Below, piece after piece: positions 36,501 to 50,600 of a stretch of DNA of 64,000 bases. The position numbers and the translations under genes were made by a program. The DNA comes from Aralia elata (lineage: Eukaryota; Streptophyta; Magnoliopsida; Apiales; Araliaceae). The stretch is taken from positions 24,420,638-24,484,637 of the forward strand of contig CM068380.1 of the NCBI GenBank assembly GCA_034770075.1. Reading direction: 5' to 3'. A model generated the notes under the pieces. The model did no database searches. It saw only the letters and a program-made list of their open reading frames with translations, and was not told the DNA's origin. The first letter of the stretch is position 1, and every line of letters begins with the position of its first letter.

Positions 36501-39500
36501 ATTATTTGTAATACTTTTAAATTTTATAGCTTTTAATAATTAAATACCCAATTTACCCTTAATAATCTCGTAACAATGATACCTTTAAAACTATTGGTCA
36601 TACCATTATTATAATATTATTTTCTACTTAGATTTACACATTCAAAAATATAAACTTTTGGCTCTAGTTTTGATATTTTTTTTTGAATATAAAAGTATAT
36701 TATTACAAGAATGTTTTCGATAAATTGTATAAAATCAACACAAACAGTTGTTATAATAAATATAGGATGGATGGAGTAGTAACTAGGCATAGTAACGGAG
36801 CGAGTTTGAGTTCCCCCATTTATAATTGTAATTTTAAATAAATTTTATTTATTAATATCTTTTTTCTAAAATTAGAAATACATTTTAACTTTTGAAGTCG
36901 AATGATGATATATTAAATTTTAAATTGATATGAATTAATTTAATTTTAGATGATATAATTATTATAATTGTATAGTATATAATAAAAATTATAAATTAAA
37001 AAATTTATTTTATTCTAAATTTTCATGAGTCATATCAATTTTAAAATTTAATATGTCGTCGTTTAACTTTAAAAATTAAATTATATCTCTAATTTTAAAA
37101 TTAAAATGATAATCTTTAATTAGACTAATAGTGTTGTTAAATTTTTTTTTTAAAAAAATAAAAAGTCCTGTGCGTCCAAAACCCTGGCGCCACTTACTTC
37201 ATTCCCACCCGAAATCCATAATTTGCAGCACTAGCGCCATAAGACTCCTCCTCGCATTCTTTTAAAAGTTCCGGACATCGGGTTATCCTCGCCGTCCGAT
37301 GACCGGAAAACACAATTATAACCGTGGCCGGATCTTAGCTTATAAACCCTCCGACGGAGTTTGATTCCCCTTGTTAATTTGGTCATTAAGAAAAAATTTA
37401 CCTTATCAGAGGGAATTGAACGAACCAGCAGTTCGTGAAGAAGAAGGCTAGACCAGTTGAAAAAGGGGTCAAAAGCGGTCGGGCGAGACTATATTCGACC
37501 CGATCCTCTGCTTGAAATGGGTCTGACCATGGAGACATGGAGGGATGTAAGACCAGGGAAAAGAAGGTCACCCTGTAAATTAGTAAATTTGCAAAAAGGT
37601 GTCTCATCTGAACCCGTTTATTTTATTTTATTTTATTTTATTTATTTTTTTATGAAAGTATTTACGTTTATTTGTTCATTTCCTTTGTTAAATTTGTAAC
37701 CATTTCTTATCCTAATTGCACAAACTTTATTAGTTATTTATTAATTTTATTAATTTTTTACTCTTATTAAATTCCTTGTTTGTTGTGGTAGTTTGGAATT
37801 GTGCGCCAAATTTTAACTAAATTTCAAATGTGCTTTCAATTTTAAGTAATCTTATTACATTCCTTGTTTGTTGTGGTAGAATTGCAAATGTGCTTTCAAT
37901 TCCAATTTCTAAGCTTGGAATTGAGTTGTCAAACATACAGAGAATCAAAATTAATTAGAATTTGGTGGTCAATTCCAATTCTAAGGCTTGGATTTGAGTT
38001 GCCAAACATATCTTTAGTTTGAGTTTGAGTAGCTACTTGAATAAACAATCTTACTCTAGTATGAGTCGGGCTCAAGTCCATCTAGTTGGACATTCCTACT
38101 GATATTCAGTGTTCTTCTAAATATTTTACCAACATAATGTGTTTAATCAATGTGGAGGGTGGTGGACTTGATCCTAATGCTTTGTTGGATTGTCTTAGAT
38201 TGCATGGATGATTACTTTTAACTGCGGCAAAATGTTAGACCCAAAACATATACAAGTGACTTCTCAAGCTGGAGGATCTTAATGGTCTAGATTAATTTTG
38301 TATGAGAGGATTATTGTAGCTTAACAAATTAGTAATGTGCTGATTCGAGTAGCAATCCACTGAAGCACACCAATATTTCACTTAAGCACTGATCACCATC
38401 AAATTCCTATAAACAACTTAAAAGTTAGTTAATCTCATCAACTTTAAAGTTCTTGTTCCTTCTATCGCTTCTTCTCCTTCCTCTCTAATTCTCCTCATAT
38501 TCTCCTCTCTCTTCTTGTTATCTCTTTCTCTCTTAATCTCTTTTTTGATTCTTGTTCGTAATCTTACCCTTTATTTTTCATGCATTGGTTAATCTAGAGT
38601 CTAAAATGAAATGAAGGTCGAGGGCTCAAGACTAATAGGGAAAAGGAGATCATTAATGGATGAGTGGAAGGTTCAAGTAGTCTAGGGAAAAAAAGAACAT
38701 TAATGGGTAAGTGGAAGGTTGTTTGAAATACTTGAAGGGATGATGGATTGGAATTTTGTGGAAGATTCAAGAAGGAAGAAGGTGGTAGAAGGTTCTACCA
38801 AATGCAAGCAAACTCAAAAGACAAATACCGACACAATACATAATTTCCTAACTATATCCCTCAAAATGAAAACACTTCTATTAAATATTATCCTGAAGTT
38901 CAATTTAAATATTTACATGACCATGGATTTAAGCTTTTATGGCTGAAACTCGTCAATCCTTATGTTCAAACTCTCCTTATCATTATTCATTTCTATCTTT
39001 TATATTATCTGTATGTTTCTATTTATGTTACTACGTCAAATGGTAGGATTCAGTTTTTTCTGTGAGGACTTCTACTTGATATGTCTACTATTTTTGAAGC
39101 TAATATAAAGTGCATTTTCCTAACTACTCAGAGATGTGTAACGAAATTCGTGCCAGTGAATGCTTGCTTTCTTGTTGTGGTGTCTATAAGATGTATATCT
39201 TGATATGTCTACTATTTTTGAAGCTAATATAAAGTGCATTTTCCTAACTACTCAGAGATGTGTAACGAAATTCGTGCCAGTGAATGCTTGCTTTCTTGTT
39301 TTAGTGTCTATAAGATGTATATTGGGTCATACTACTGTCATAGCTAATCTATATGTTTTTCCCTCAATGTAATATTATGCATTTATGCTATCTTGCATAT
39401 ATGGAGAGGTATATATTTCTGACATCAGTGCATTTGTTTTAGATTGTTAGGTTGTTGTAAATTACCATTTGCCCAAAGTCCTAAGTTGTTTGAGAATAAG

Positions 39501-41628
39501 TCCAACAATGAATATCATGTTTTAACACTGCCCTTCATGTGAACCTAATGCTCAAACCAAAACGATTGCAATTGGGCTAACACCATAGCAATGAATACAA
39601 ATTAAAGTGGGGAGACTGGATTCTATAATATTGTGAAATATAACTTCTGATGATTGGGTTCAGTAATGAATGCATTCTTCAACAATTTACATGTGTGTAT
39701 ATATATATATATATATATATTTTAATCTCGATTCTATTCATCAGATAATTTGAATGTGATGTTTTGTTCCCATATATAAAGACAATTATTTACTATGCCT
39801 AGCTTACATGGAACTTCATGTTGGTTTTCTAACATATTTCTGTGTATGTTATTACAGACAGCTGTTTCATGCATCTGATGGCGGAACTTTTGCTCTGGAT
39901 TGGCTAATGAGTTCTGATGGTAACGCAGAACTTTTAACATTAATTTAATGATTGGTAAAGATAAATATTGAGATAACACAGACACACATATGCACCTATG
40001 GCGATGCATTTTGTAACGTTACATGTACAATTTAACTGGATATACCGAGTGATATGCATCACTTCAAGTAGCTGAACTATGCGTTTCCTTTTCATGCCAT
40101 AATTTTCGATTATTAGCTGCAGTATGGATATGTACTTTCAGAAGATATGGTGTGTATAATATTCTCATCACTATGGTATCTCTTGTTTTCATTAAGAAAT
40201 TGTCTTATTTTCATGTAAATGAGCTTTTACTTTCGTACTAAGTTGGTTGTGTAAAATATATCCTGCTGTCTACCTCTGTTTGTGAAGTTTGTGTAGCTTT
40301 CATCTTGATATATCTTGGTACTATATATAAATCAACAAAATAATAGTCTATTATGAGCAGGAATTCTAAACTGTTTCGTTTTTTAACCTCAACGTCTATC
40401 ATGGTTCAAAGTCGCGGTAGCGGCCTATGTTTCGGAATGTCGCACTGTTAGCTAGTTAGGATCTTCAATAACAGTAAAAAAGTTATGAAAAATTCTAAAT
40501 AATAAAAGCAATAAGAGGAATCAATCAAGTTAAAAAAAAATACTATCTAGTGCACACAACATTGTCCAAATTATAAAATAGACGTCTCGCAGATATGTTT
40601 AATCAATTTTATGTTTGAATAAAGTTGATATTGATGTTGTCTTAGCTCAAATGCTTGAGCACACATGATCTGCATAGTTTAAGTACAATTTAACTTAACT
40701 AAGTACATTTTAAGTGCAATTTTTTTTTAAGTTGTACTTAACTAGGAACTATACAGGTACAATTTAATAATGATTTAAGTATAATTTAGCTTAATGAATT
40801 ATATGTTAAGTAGATTTTTGTTATATTTTTTTAAGGTATACTTAACTAGGTATTACATAGGTATAATTTATAGAGAAAAATTCGTTCTCTTTTGTCGTCT
40901 CCCTTTTTAGCTTTTAGTTTATTTGTTTTTTTTGTGTCGTTTCTCCCCTTTATGCCGTGATTTCTCCTTTATTTGGTCCAAAACCGCTACGTTATGCCGA
41001 GATTTCTCCTTTATGTGGTCCGAAACTACTACATTATGCCGAGTTGCTGAAATTTCGTCGAAAATTACCCTTTACATGATTACTTCCTAATTTTGCAATT
41101 TGTGTCAAGGTTGCGGATCGACACCGACCAATACCTAACGATACATCGATATTTCGACGTAACAGTCGATACTTTGAACCATGACATCTATGCTTATATT
41201 TAGCTGGATGATGATTAGTTACTACTATAATATCAAGTATAAAGATTTCTATTCTTGGCATTACGAGTCGTATGTGTTCTTAATGCCCTTAATTACATGA
41301 TAGGTTTTTTCTTGCTTTACTGAAGACTGCATGGCAAATAAGTGAGTACAACTTCTGAAGAATATATAAGTCTATCTTAATTTGTCCTGATTTTTTTTAG
41401 TGCTTTCTCTAATTCTCATGGAGTAATAAGAATTTTACTATACCAAAAACACTAAACAAGTTTACACTTTACGAGGGGTGAACCTCAGGAATCACATATG
41501 ATGAGATTTCTTTTAATAGCAATTTATTCAAAGCTATAGGCAACACATATAGCTATAATTTGGAACAGAGTACTTTATTTTAGTCTTTAATGTATATATT
41601 TTTCTGATGTTTAATGTATTCGAAGTAC

Positions 41629-41670
<42 letters not shown>

Positions 41671-44600
41671 TATTATACATGCAGAAAATATACATTGTAA
41701 ATGACTTATTGCCTTATGGGTGCCTACGTGTTAAACTTCCGACCACTGCCTCGCCTTAACGACAACTATGGTTGCTATGTAAAGACCTTGAGATATAATG
41801 GATTAATGCATTGACAATTAGATTCTCCACCTAAGATGTTTCTTTTGCCAGAATTGTAGAGCATTTCTTTTAGGATATAGTGCTTGATATTATATCATCA
41901 GTTTCAGTTAACTTTCCAATAATGATTTGTTATGCTGTAATTCTGTATTCTGGATATTAATGATAAAGTCAATGAACAAAGACGATTTTGTCCTGTATTT
42001 TTTTGATTTACATGCTGGCTTGGCTGGATGGCCTTCTGGGTATGTGGTGTATTGATCTTTCCAATCTATGGTTTTATTCCAGCATTCTAAAACTGATTTT
42101 CTGTGAACCGTTCTACGTCTCCTTATTCATATTTGTTTTCATTCTGCAGTATTAGGCAGTTCTGCAAGCAAGAATAATGTAATTTTGAAGAAAGAGACGA
42201 CCCCAATTGTCGTAGTGGTTCCTGGATTAACAAGCGATTCTACTGCTGTTGTAAGTTGTACAATTTGAATATTTTTAGAATCTGAATAAGCTAGTTACTG
42301 AAGAAAGCTAAAAGATAAGGATAATAGATATAGCCTACTGAAGAAAGCTAAAGGTTTGATAAAGATAATAGATATAGCCTTTAATGCAAATTAACTCAAG
42401 CTTCTTTAATGTATTGAAAATGCAAATTATTCTTTTGTTGAACTGTGTGGATTTGGAAATGAGACCCTTTCAGAGTTATAAGTATAGATAAGATTGAATG
42501 CTTACTAAACTAGCTAGGTGTATGTTTTATTAAAATTATATTTTAACCTTTAAGTTTCTTTAGTTTGATCAAGGTTAGCATGACTACTTTTAATATATCA
42601 AATTATCGACTCTGTATTTATTTGTTTAATTTTGTATTAATAAATCAATTTCAACATATTAACTTTTCCTTTTTTGTTTTTTGTTTTGTTTTTACTTATT
42701 CTAGTTTTGTTTATATCAAGCACTTAATAAATCAGATCTAGGGGACATCATTGTGAAACTTGAACACTAGCTAATCCAACCATTAGGCTAAGCCCTTGGT
42801 CTCCCTCAATGTCTTCCAATCATAAAACACTTTCTCCAAGTAATTTCATTATTGCAGGACTTTCAAAGATGTTCAAGCATTAGTATATCTTAACATTTTT
42901 ACCCACTAGAGCTTATGAAAATATCTCGTGCACCTTATCCATGAAATTCTGAAATAGCCATCAGTATGAGTAAACATTTAAAAGCCATAAACAATACCTA
43001 CATTAAGTAATCAATAGAAAAACTAGTAGTTATCAAAATTAAAGTATTATCTTCTAAATCATGACATATATTTTTGAAAACATTCAATAGCTTAATGATG
43101 CAGGACATGTATTTAGGGTTCAGTATTGGTGGGGTATTTTGGGGGAAGAATTGGTGAAGAATAGGGAAAAAAAAGCACACAGTCATTATACTTAAAATTC
43201 TTGTATTATTTTTTTGACATTTAAAGAGGGAATTGCATCCCTATATATAACAATTATTTAAAACGTTCCTAGACGAACTTAGGTTGTGTTTGATAAAACT
43301 GAATGTTAAGATCTGAACAATTTAGACATCTGAATAATATAGAGCATCTGTCTAGAATTGTATCTGAATGAAGAAATATTGTTTGATAATTAATTTTTTC
43401 AAAATGTCTGAATAACAGTATTTTACTATTTTAATCTCTAAACAGTTTAAACAAAACCTGTTTGATAATCAGAAAGGTCTGAATAGTATTTTAAATACAT
43501 ATTTATAATATTTTGACCACAATATGATGAAACAAAATGTATCAAGTCCCATGAAAACATCAACATAGCATAATAAGAAACACTATTTCAACAAAAGCTG
43601 ATGGGCAAATTTCTATCTTTGTGTGTCAAAATTATAAACAATCCCAACTCAATTTGCATACAAAAATACAGAAAAATCAATCAGATACCAACCAAAAAAT
43701 ATAACAAAAATAAAATTTTAATTCAAAACCAAAGCCCAATTCTTCTAAATTGCTGACAGCCTGACACTCAAACATTGATCTAGTTCTCCCCAAATTTGCA
43801 GAAATCAGAGAGAAGACAAATAAACGGAATTTTGTAACTGGGATCTACTACATATGCAAAGAATGGATCATAGATTTAAAGAATTCGGGAAAACAATTCA
43901 AATAAAAACATGGATCAACACATGGCCACCATGATCTTAACAATTATACAAAATAAAATATATAAAAAATTCAAATCACCTGAATATGAATTTATATGTA
44001 TAATCAATCAAAACCCAGTTGGGAATATTCTCGAGATCATTAAATATAATCGCCCAAATTTTATTTACAATCTAAACAAAAGCCTTAGATTCAGCCGATT
44101 CTCCTCCTTTGCTTGTCGTTCCTTGTTCTTCCCTTTTATATTCATCTCCTTTTGTTTCTTTTGTAACAGTCTTTGTGCTAGCTTATACCCAATGTCTGAT
44201 CTTTTTCTAGAAATCAAGATCAATCTATATTTCCACAGATCCGGAGTGAGAAATTTGAGATAAAATTAGTTAGAGTTTAGGGAAGAAAGGGGTGTTTGAT
44301 GATGGTGATGGAGGAGTTGAAGATGATGATGGTAATGGTGATGGTTGATGGTGCCGTGGTGGTGGTCTGGCTATGGTGGGGCGACGGTGGTGTGCAGTGG
44401 TGGTGGTGGCGGCGAGGAACAGAGGTGATGGTGGTAAGGCAGATAGATGGTGATGATTTTTTGGGTTTAAGTGTTGGTAACATCAGTAATTAGGGATACA
44501 AAAGGAATTTTGCAATATTGAAGAGGTTATTTTTGTCCAAAAAATAGTCAATTTCGGTCAGATGGTCCTCTGAATAGTTTAGATTTAATTTTTTATCTTA

Positions 44601-47600
44601 ACGATTTAGGGGCATTCAGAGGAATTTTTTTTTTTACTAAATAACTTCATGCCTCTTAACGAATAAGAGGTGGGCTGTTAATATGCATTAAGATGCAATC
44701 AAACACCACCTTAATCTAATATGATAACTACTAGAAAATTTAAAAATTATTATACTCCAAAAGAAATCAAATTTTAGAAAGTTCTACTAGTTGGACTATT
44801 TGCGATTGGCTTCCAAAGCCTTTTGGATTGGTCCAACCATCTTTCAGACAGGTTGCTAACTTAACAAGCTATTAGATCGTTGGGTTAATAAAATCTTTGT
44901 TTCAAGCCTTCCTGCGTTCTACCTATTATTTAAGTGCAGTTGGTACCTTTTGTGTTTAGTTTGTGAAGTATTATGCATGTTGTTATATTCTTTTCAAAGT
45001 TAAAGTTGAATTTTGCAAAAGCCCCTTCATTAATGCCTTAAAGTTTTAGAGTAACTAGTAAAGCCCCTTCATTGTTTGTTGTACATTGAAAGTATCTTCA
45101 TTAGTGGCTTACATCTATTTACATGGTTTATTCCCATCTTTGATAGCTAAATTTTGATGATGAGATCTTGCTTTAAGATCCACGCAAGGAGGTGGACTCC
45201 TCCCACACTTTGCATCCATTCTTCTTTCCTACATTTTTTCCCTCTCTTTAGATCTTTCTTTACACATCATTGACTAGTATTAGAATGGGAGAAAACATTA
45301 TATGAGTAGTTACCCAACTTCATTCAGACTTTTGTGTTTACCGTTTGTTGTATATGTTGTTAATATGGTATTTGTTCTTTTGTAAAATGTATTGCAGTAC
45401 ATAAAGCATCTCGCCTACAGTACGGCAAAACAGGGATGGAATGTTGTGGTATGCAATCACCGTGGAATGGGAGGCGTTCCATTCACTGTGAGTGATTTTC
45501 AGTTTCTTAGCTATAAAGATACATGCACTTGAGAGAGTGAAGCAAACAAATTATAGGTTTGATTAATTAAAGTCCAAAAGTAGTTTAACTATTTTTGTTG
45601 GTCCATATTCCTTCAAACATATGAAAGTATGTTTTTGTGACTACAATAATATTTATTTTTGCTCACCCCTCTCCAACCTCAAATGCATAAAACGTCTCAA
45701 CTGGACTCTAAAAATTGAGTTGCACTGCGAGTTTAGATGCATTTCAGTTATTGAAATTTGTTGCTCAGATTTTGTTTGAGGAATGCCAGCATAGTTAACC
45801 CTTGTAATTTAGCCATGGGCTATCCAAAAAATAACAAATTCTGTCTATGTTAAGATATGGTTTCTTTTGGACCAGGCCCAATGCTAATCCTTAAGACCTA
45901 GCCCAAAAATCATGCATGCATAGGACTTGATAAGGGGGAGTATCTCATGTCAAGCCCATTGTCTCAAGAGAGGCCAGGGTTATGACTCACTACTAAATAG
46001 CGGGACTGTGGGAACATAGATTAGGAAAATGTTAATTCACTCTAAGCTCTCTAATCTCACTAATAAAAATATAACTATTAACATTTGCAAATTCAATAAA
46101 TATTTCTACATAATAATTAACCCACTAATAAATAAATTATAGTATTAGACCCATATAAAAATAATTAACCCACTAACTAATCTAAAATATTTAATAGAAT
46201 AAATAATAAAAATCATAAATTGTAAATTTAGTTCAATAAAAATGATTAAACATAATAAATATTCATTTAGTTGGTAATTTTTTTTAATTAGAAATGTATG
46301 TAGTTGGTATATTAAGTTTATTAAAATCAGTTATATAAAATAAATATTCATTAAGTTGGTAAAAAAATTAAAACATATTTAGTCAATAAATTTAGTTCAT
46401 TAAAAATGTTTAAATAGAACAAATAAAATGTATTTATTTTGTTAACATTTTTTTATTTTAGATACAAATATAATTATTGAATAAGGTATATAGACGTTTT
46501 TGCCCCTTAAAAATAGCACGTGCAATGCACATGTGTAACTTCGTCAGCTTATTTAACGATTATTTGTTGGAGTGTCTGATTTGTCATGACGCTGAAAGTA
46601 TGAGATAACAGGACCTATATTTAGAGTTTGAGATGCAAAATGCAAAATGGGATAAAATAGGGAGGGGGGGTACAAAGTGTCATTTACTCTACATTTGTGT
46701 ATGCGTCTTTTGTAGCCCTATAATAATCATCAAAGGATATTGTTCTTAATCGTCCACTATCATATTCATAATAGTGATTTTATCTAATGACCCAAGTTTA
46801 GTGTATGCATCTCCAATCTCTACACCCTTTGTGGATAATCAATTCTAAACATTGAAGTTTCAATTTTCATTATTTATCAGACTTCACTCTTAAGAGTTGG
46901 CCTTCTATTCTAACTAGAGATGGATTAGGTTGGAAAAATAATATATAGGGAGAGTTTTTTGTTTCCATATTTTTCAATATCAGAATTTATGTGACACAAC
47001 GGAAGACGGTAAAGAGAATAGAAACAATCACAGGAATTGAATCTATGTACTTTGCAATCACAGGAATTCACAAAGTAGGATAAATTGACTAGAAATAGTC
47101 ATGAAGTTTATAAAAGTTGGATAATGAGAGAGTTAACCCTAAACAAATGAAAACATCCTTTAAATACTAAACAATAAGCTGAGAAACCTAATTATGCAAG
47201 AAATAATGAAATTACGAAAATATCCAAATAAACCCAGAGTTAAGTTCAAAACAATATCAACCCTTCTTGAACTTGGATTTCCTTCCTTTTCCTACTTGGA
47301 CTCCAACTTGGACCGTGTCATTCCCCTCCACTTGAAAAAAACTCGTCTCTGAGTTGTGACTCGGCACCACAATGGGGTCTTCGTACAACGGACCATCAGT
47401 AGCATGGAAAGGATAAAGATCAGGCACATTAAACGTCCGCGAAATTCCCATACTGGCAGGCAAGTCGACCACATAAGCATTATCATTAATCTTCAGCAGA
47501 ATAGTATAAGGACCATATTTCTTTTGTTGCAGCTTGCCGTATGTACCAACAGGAAACCGCTCCTTGCGTAAGAACACCATCACCTGATCCCCTTTTTCAA

Positions 47601-50600
47601 AAGTCAGCTTCCGACGATGTTTATCAGCAAGCGTCTTGTAACGCGCATTGGCCTGCTCAATCTTTTGTTTCACCGCCGCATGCGTAGCTTGAATTTCATC
47701 CGCCATATTGGCAGCAGTTACGCTCATGCCAGGACCCTTAGGTAAATTGACCAAATCAAGAGTATGACGGGGACAGTTAGTATAAACAATAGAAAATGGA
47801 GACTTCCCTGTAGCGTTATGCGCGACACTGTTATAAGCAAATTCTGCCTGTGCTAAAGCCAAATCCCAATTTCGAGGCTTCTCTCCACATATACAGCGAA
47901 TCAAATTTCCCAAAGTACGGTTCAACGATTCAGTTTGTCCGTCAGTTTGAGGATGGGCTGTACTACTAAAATTCAAAGAAGAATCGAACCGCTTCCATAA
48001 AGTCTTCCAAAAATAACTCAAAAACTTAGTATCGGGATCTGAAGTGATGGACTTGGGCACACCATGCAGCCTGACAATCTCCCTAAAGAATAACTTTGCT
48101 ACCGCAGGAGCATCTGAAGTTTTCTTACAAGGTATAAAATGTGCCATCTTAGAAAACCGGTCAACAACCACAAAGACAGAATCAACACCCCTTTGAGTTC
48201 TCGGTAAACCAACCACAAAATCCATCGACAAATCTTCCCAAATATTTTCAGGAACCGGTAAAGGTGTATAAAGACCCGCATTGGAGGATTGCCCTTTACC
48301 CGTCTGACACACATAACACTGTCCCACCAATTTCTCCACATCACGCCGCAACTTAGGCCAATAATATCGTTTCTGTACAGCAGATAAGGTCTTATCGCGT
48401 CCCAAGTGTCCAGCAAGACCACCGCCATGCAAGTCACGAATTACCTTCTCCCGTAAAGATGAAACTGGAATACATAATTGATTCTCTCGCATCAAAAACC
48501 CATCCTGCAAGTAGAATCCCGAGACAGGTACTCCAAATACACACTGTCGCCAAATTTCAGAAAAATCAGGATCATGCTCGTACAACTCCTTCAAGTACTC
48601 AAAGCCAATTATTTCATGACTAAGAGTAACGAGTAACGATACACGACGACTCAAAGCATCTGCCACCTTATTTTGCACCCCCGACTTATACACCAAACGG
48701 AAAGGAAACTTCTGAAGGAAAGTACACCACCGAGCATGCATGTCTGAGGTAATCCGTTTCTGACTTCCTAGATACTTTAAAGCTTCATGGTCGGAATACA
48801 ACACAAATTCTTTCCCGATCAGGTAGTGCTCCCAATGTTTCAGAGTTCGAACAACTGCAAAAAATTCTTTGTCATAAGTTGACCATTTTTGCCGAGCCGT
48901 ACACAATTTCTCACTGAAAAATGCTATAGGCCTCTTTTCTTGGGATAAAACAGCACCAATACCCACTCCACTAGCATCACAATGTACTTCAAACAGCTTA
49001 TCAAAGTTCGGTAACGCAAGTACAGCGGCAGTACTTAATTTCTCCTTTATCATTGCGAAACTATTATTTGCTGCCTCATCCCAATTAAACTTCCCTTTCT
49101 TCAAACACTCTGTAATAGGCGCTGTAATGCTACTGAAATTCCTGATGAACCGCCTATAAAAAGTTGCTAGCCCGTGGAAACTACGGACTTCACTAACTGT
49201 CTTTGGGACAGGCCAATCTCGAATTGCCCTCACTTTCTCTTCATCCACCTGTATCCCATCGGAGCTAACTATGAAACCCAGAAAGAGCAACTTATTTGTC
49301 ATAAAGCTGCACTTCTTAAGGTTCACAAATAATTTATTCTGCTGCAAGACTGTTAGTACCTCACGCAAATGCAAAAGATGTTCCTCTTCAGATTTACTGT
49401 AAATCAGGATATCATCAAAGTAAACAACAACAAATCGTCCAATAAATGGTCTCAATACCTGATTCATAACACGCATGAAGGTGCTGGGTGCATTGCTTAA
49501 ACCGAACGGCATAACCAACCATTCAAACAACCCATCCCTAGTCTTGAAAGTTGTTTTCCACTCAACACCTGGCCGTATACGGATTTGATGGTACCCACTG
49601 CGTAAATCAATTTTGGAGAAAACCAATGAACCATGCAACTGATCGAGCATGTCATCCAACCTCGGAATTGGAAACTTGTATCCCACTGTAATTTTGTTGA
49701 TCGCCCTGCTGTCCACACACATACGCCAACTATCGTCAGCCTTAGGTACCAATAAAGCAGGAACTGCACATGGACTCATGCTCTCCTGTATATGCCCCTT
49801 CTTCAGTAACTCTTCCACCTTTTCTCGCAGTATCTCATTCTCCTTCGGGCTCATCCTGTAATGAGGCAAATTTGGCAAACTAGCTCCAGGAATTAAATCT
49901 ATCTGGTGTTGTATGTCTCTCATTGGAGGAAGTTCATCCGGCAGTTCATCTGGCATAAAATCACTGAATTCAGCCAACAAAGGCTTAACTGCATTAGGTA
50001 CGACAGATTCCTTCGACTTCCCCTTCATCACGTCTTTCACAACCATACAAAATAAGTTTCCCGTCTCCTTCAAATCTGCTAAAAATTCCTTGCGGGTGTG
50101 TGCTATTGTCAGGAATGCCTTCCCCTCCACTTTAGAAGCTTTGGGTTGGGTATTTTTTTTCAGCGGCAACAAAGTATACCGTACATCATCTTTCTCAATT
50201 CGGTAAATATTTTCTCTTCCTGAATGCTGTGCATTAGTGTCGTACTGCCATGGCCGCCCAAATAAAATATGACAAGCATCCATATCTATGATATCACAAT
50301 AAACAGTATCTACATACTTGCTAATTGAAAATGGGACTTACAGCGTTCAGTTACTTTAACTTCGCCAACAGATTTAATCCAACCGATCGAGTAAGGACTA
50401 GGATGTTTCTCCACAGGTAAGTGTAGCTTCTCAACGACCTCTCTACCAATAATATTTTCTTGGCTACTACTATCAATAATCAAATCAAAAGTCTTACCAA
50501 AAATGGCACATCTAGTCTGGAACAGTTTGTGGCGTTGGTTTTCTTCTGCCGGTTTTGGAGACAAAAATAATTTCCTTAGTACATACACTTGTTCTTCTGC

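Larger units (their letters stand above)
33381..39857 (+). other. Hydrolase intron 2
   Basis: 6.5 kb. It contains the (CT)n(AT)n microsatellite 33419-33500, an unrecognised stretch 33880-35100, a foldback element (35644-36351), a decayed Stowaway-like MITE (about 36451-36777), and then the start of duplication copy 2 at about 36839. Confidence 0.8.
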
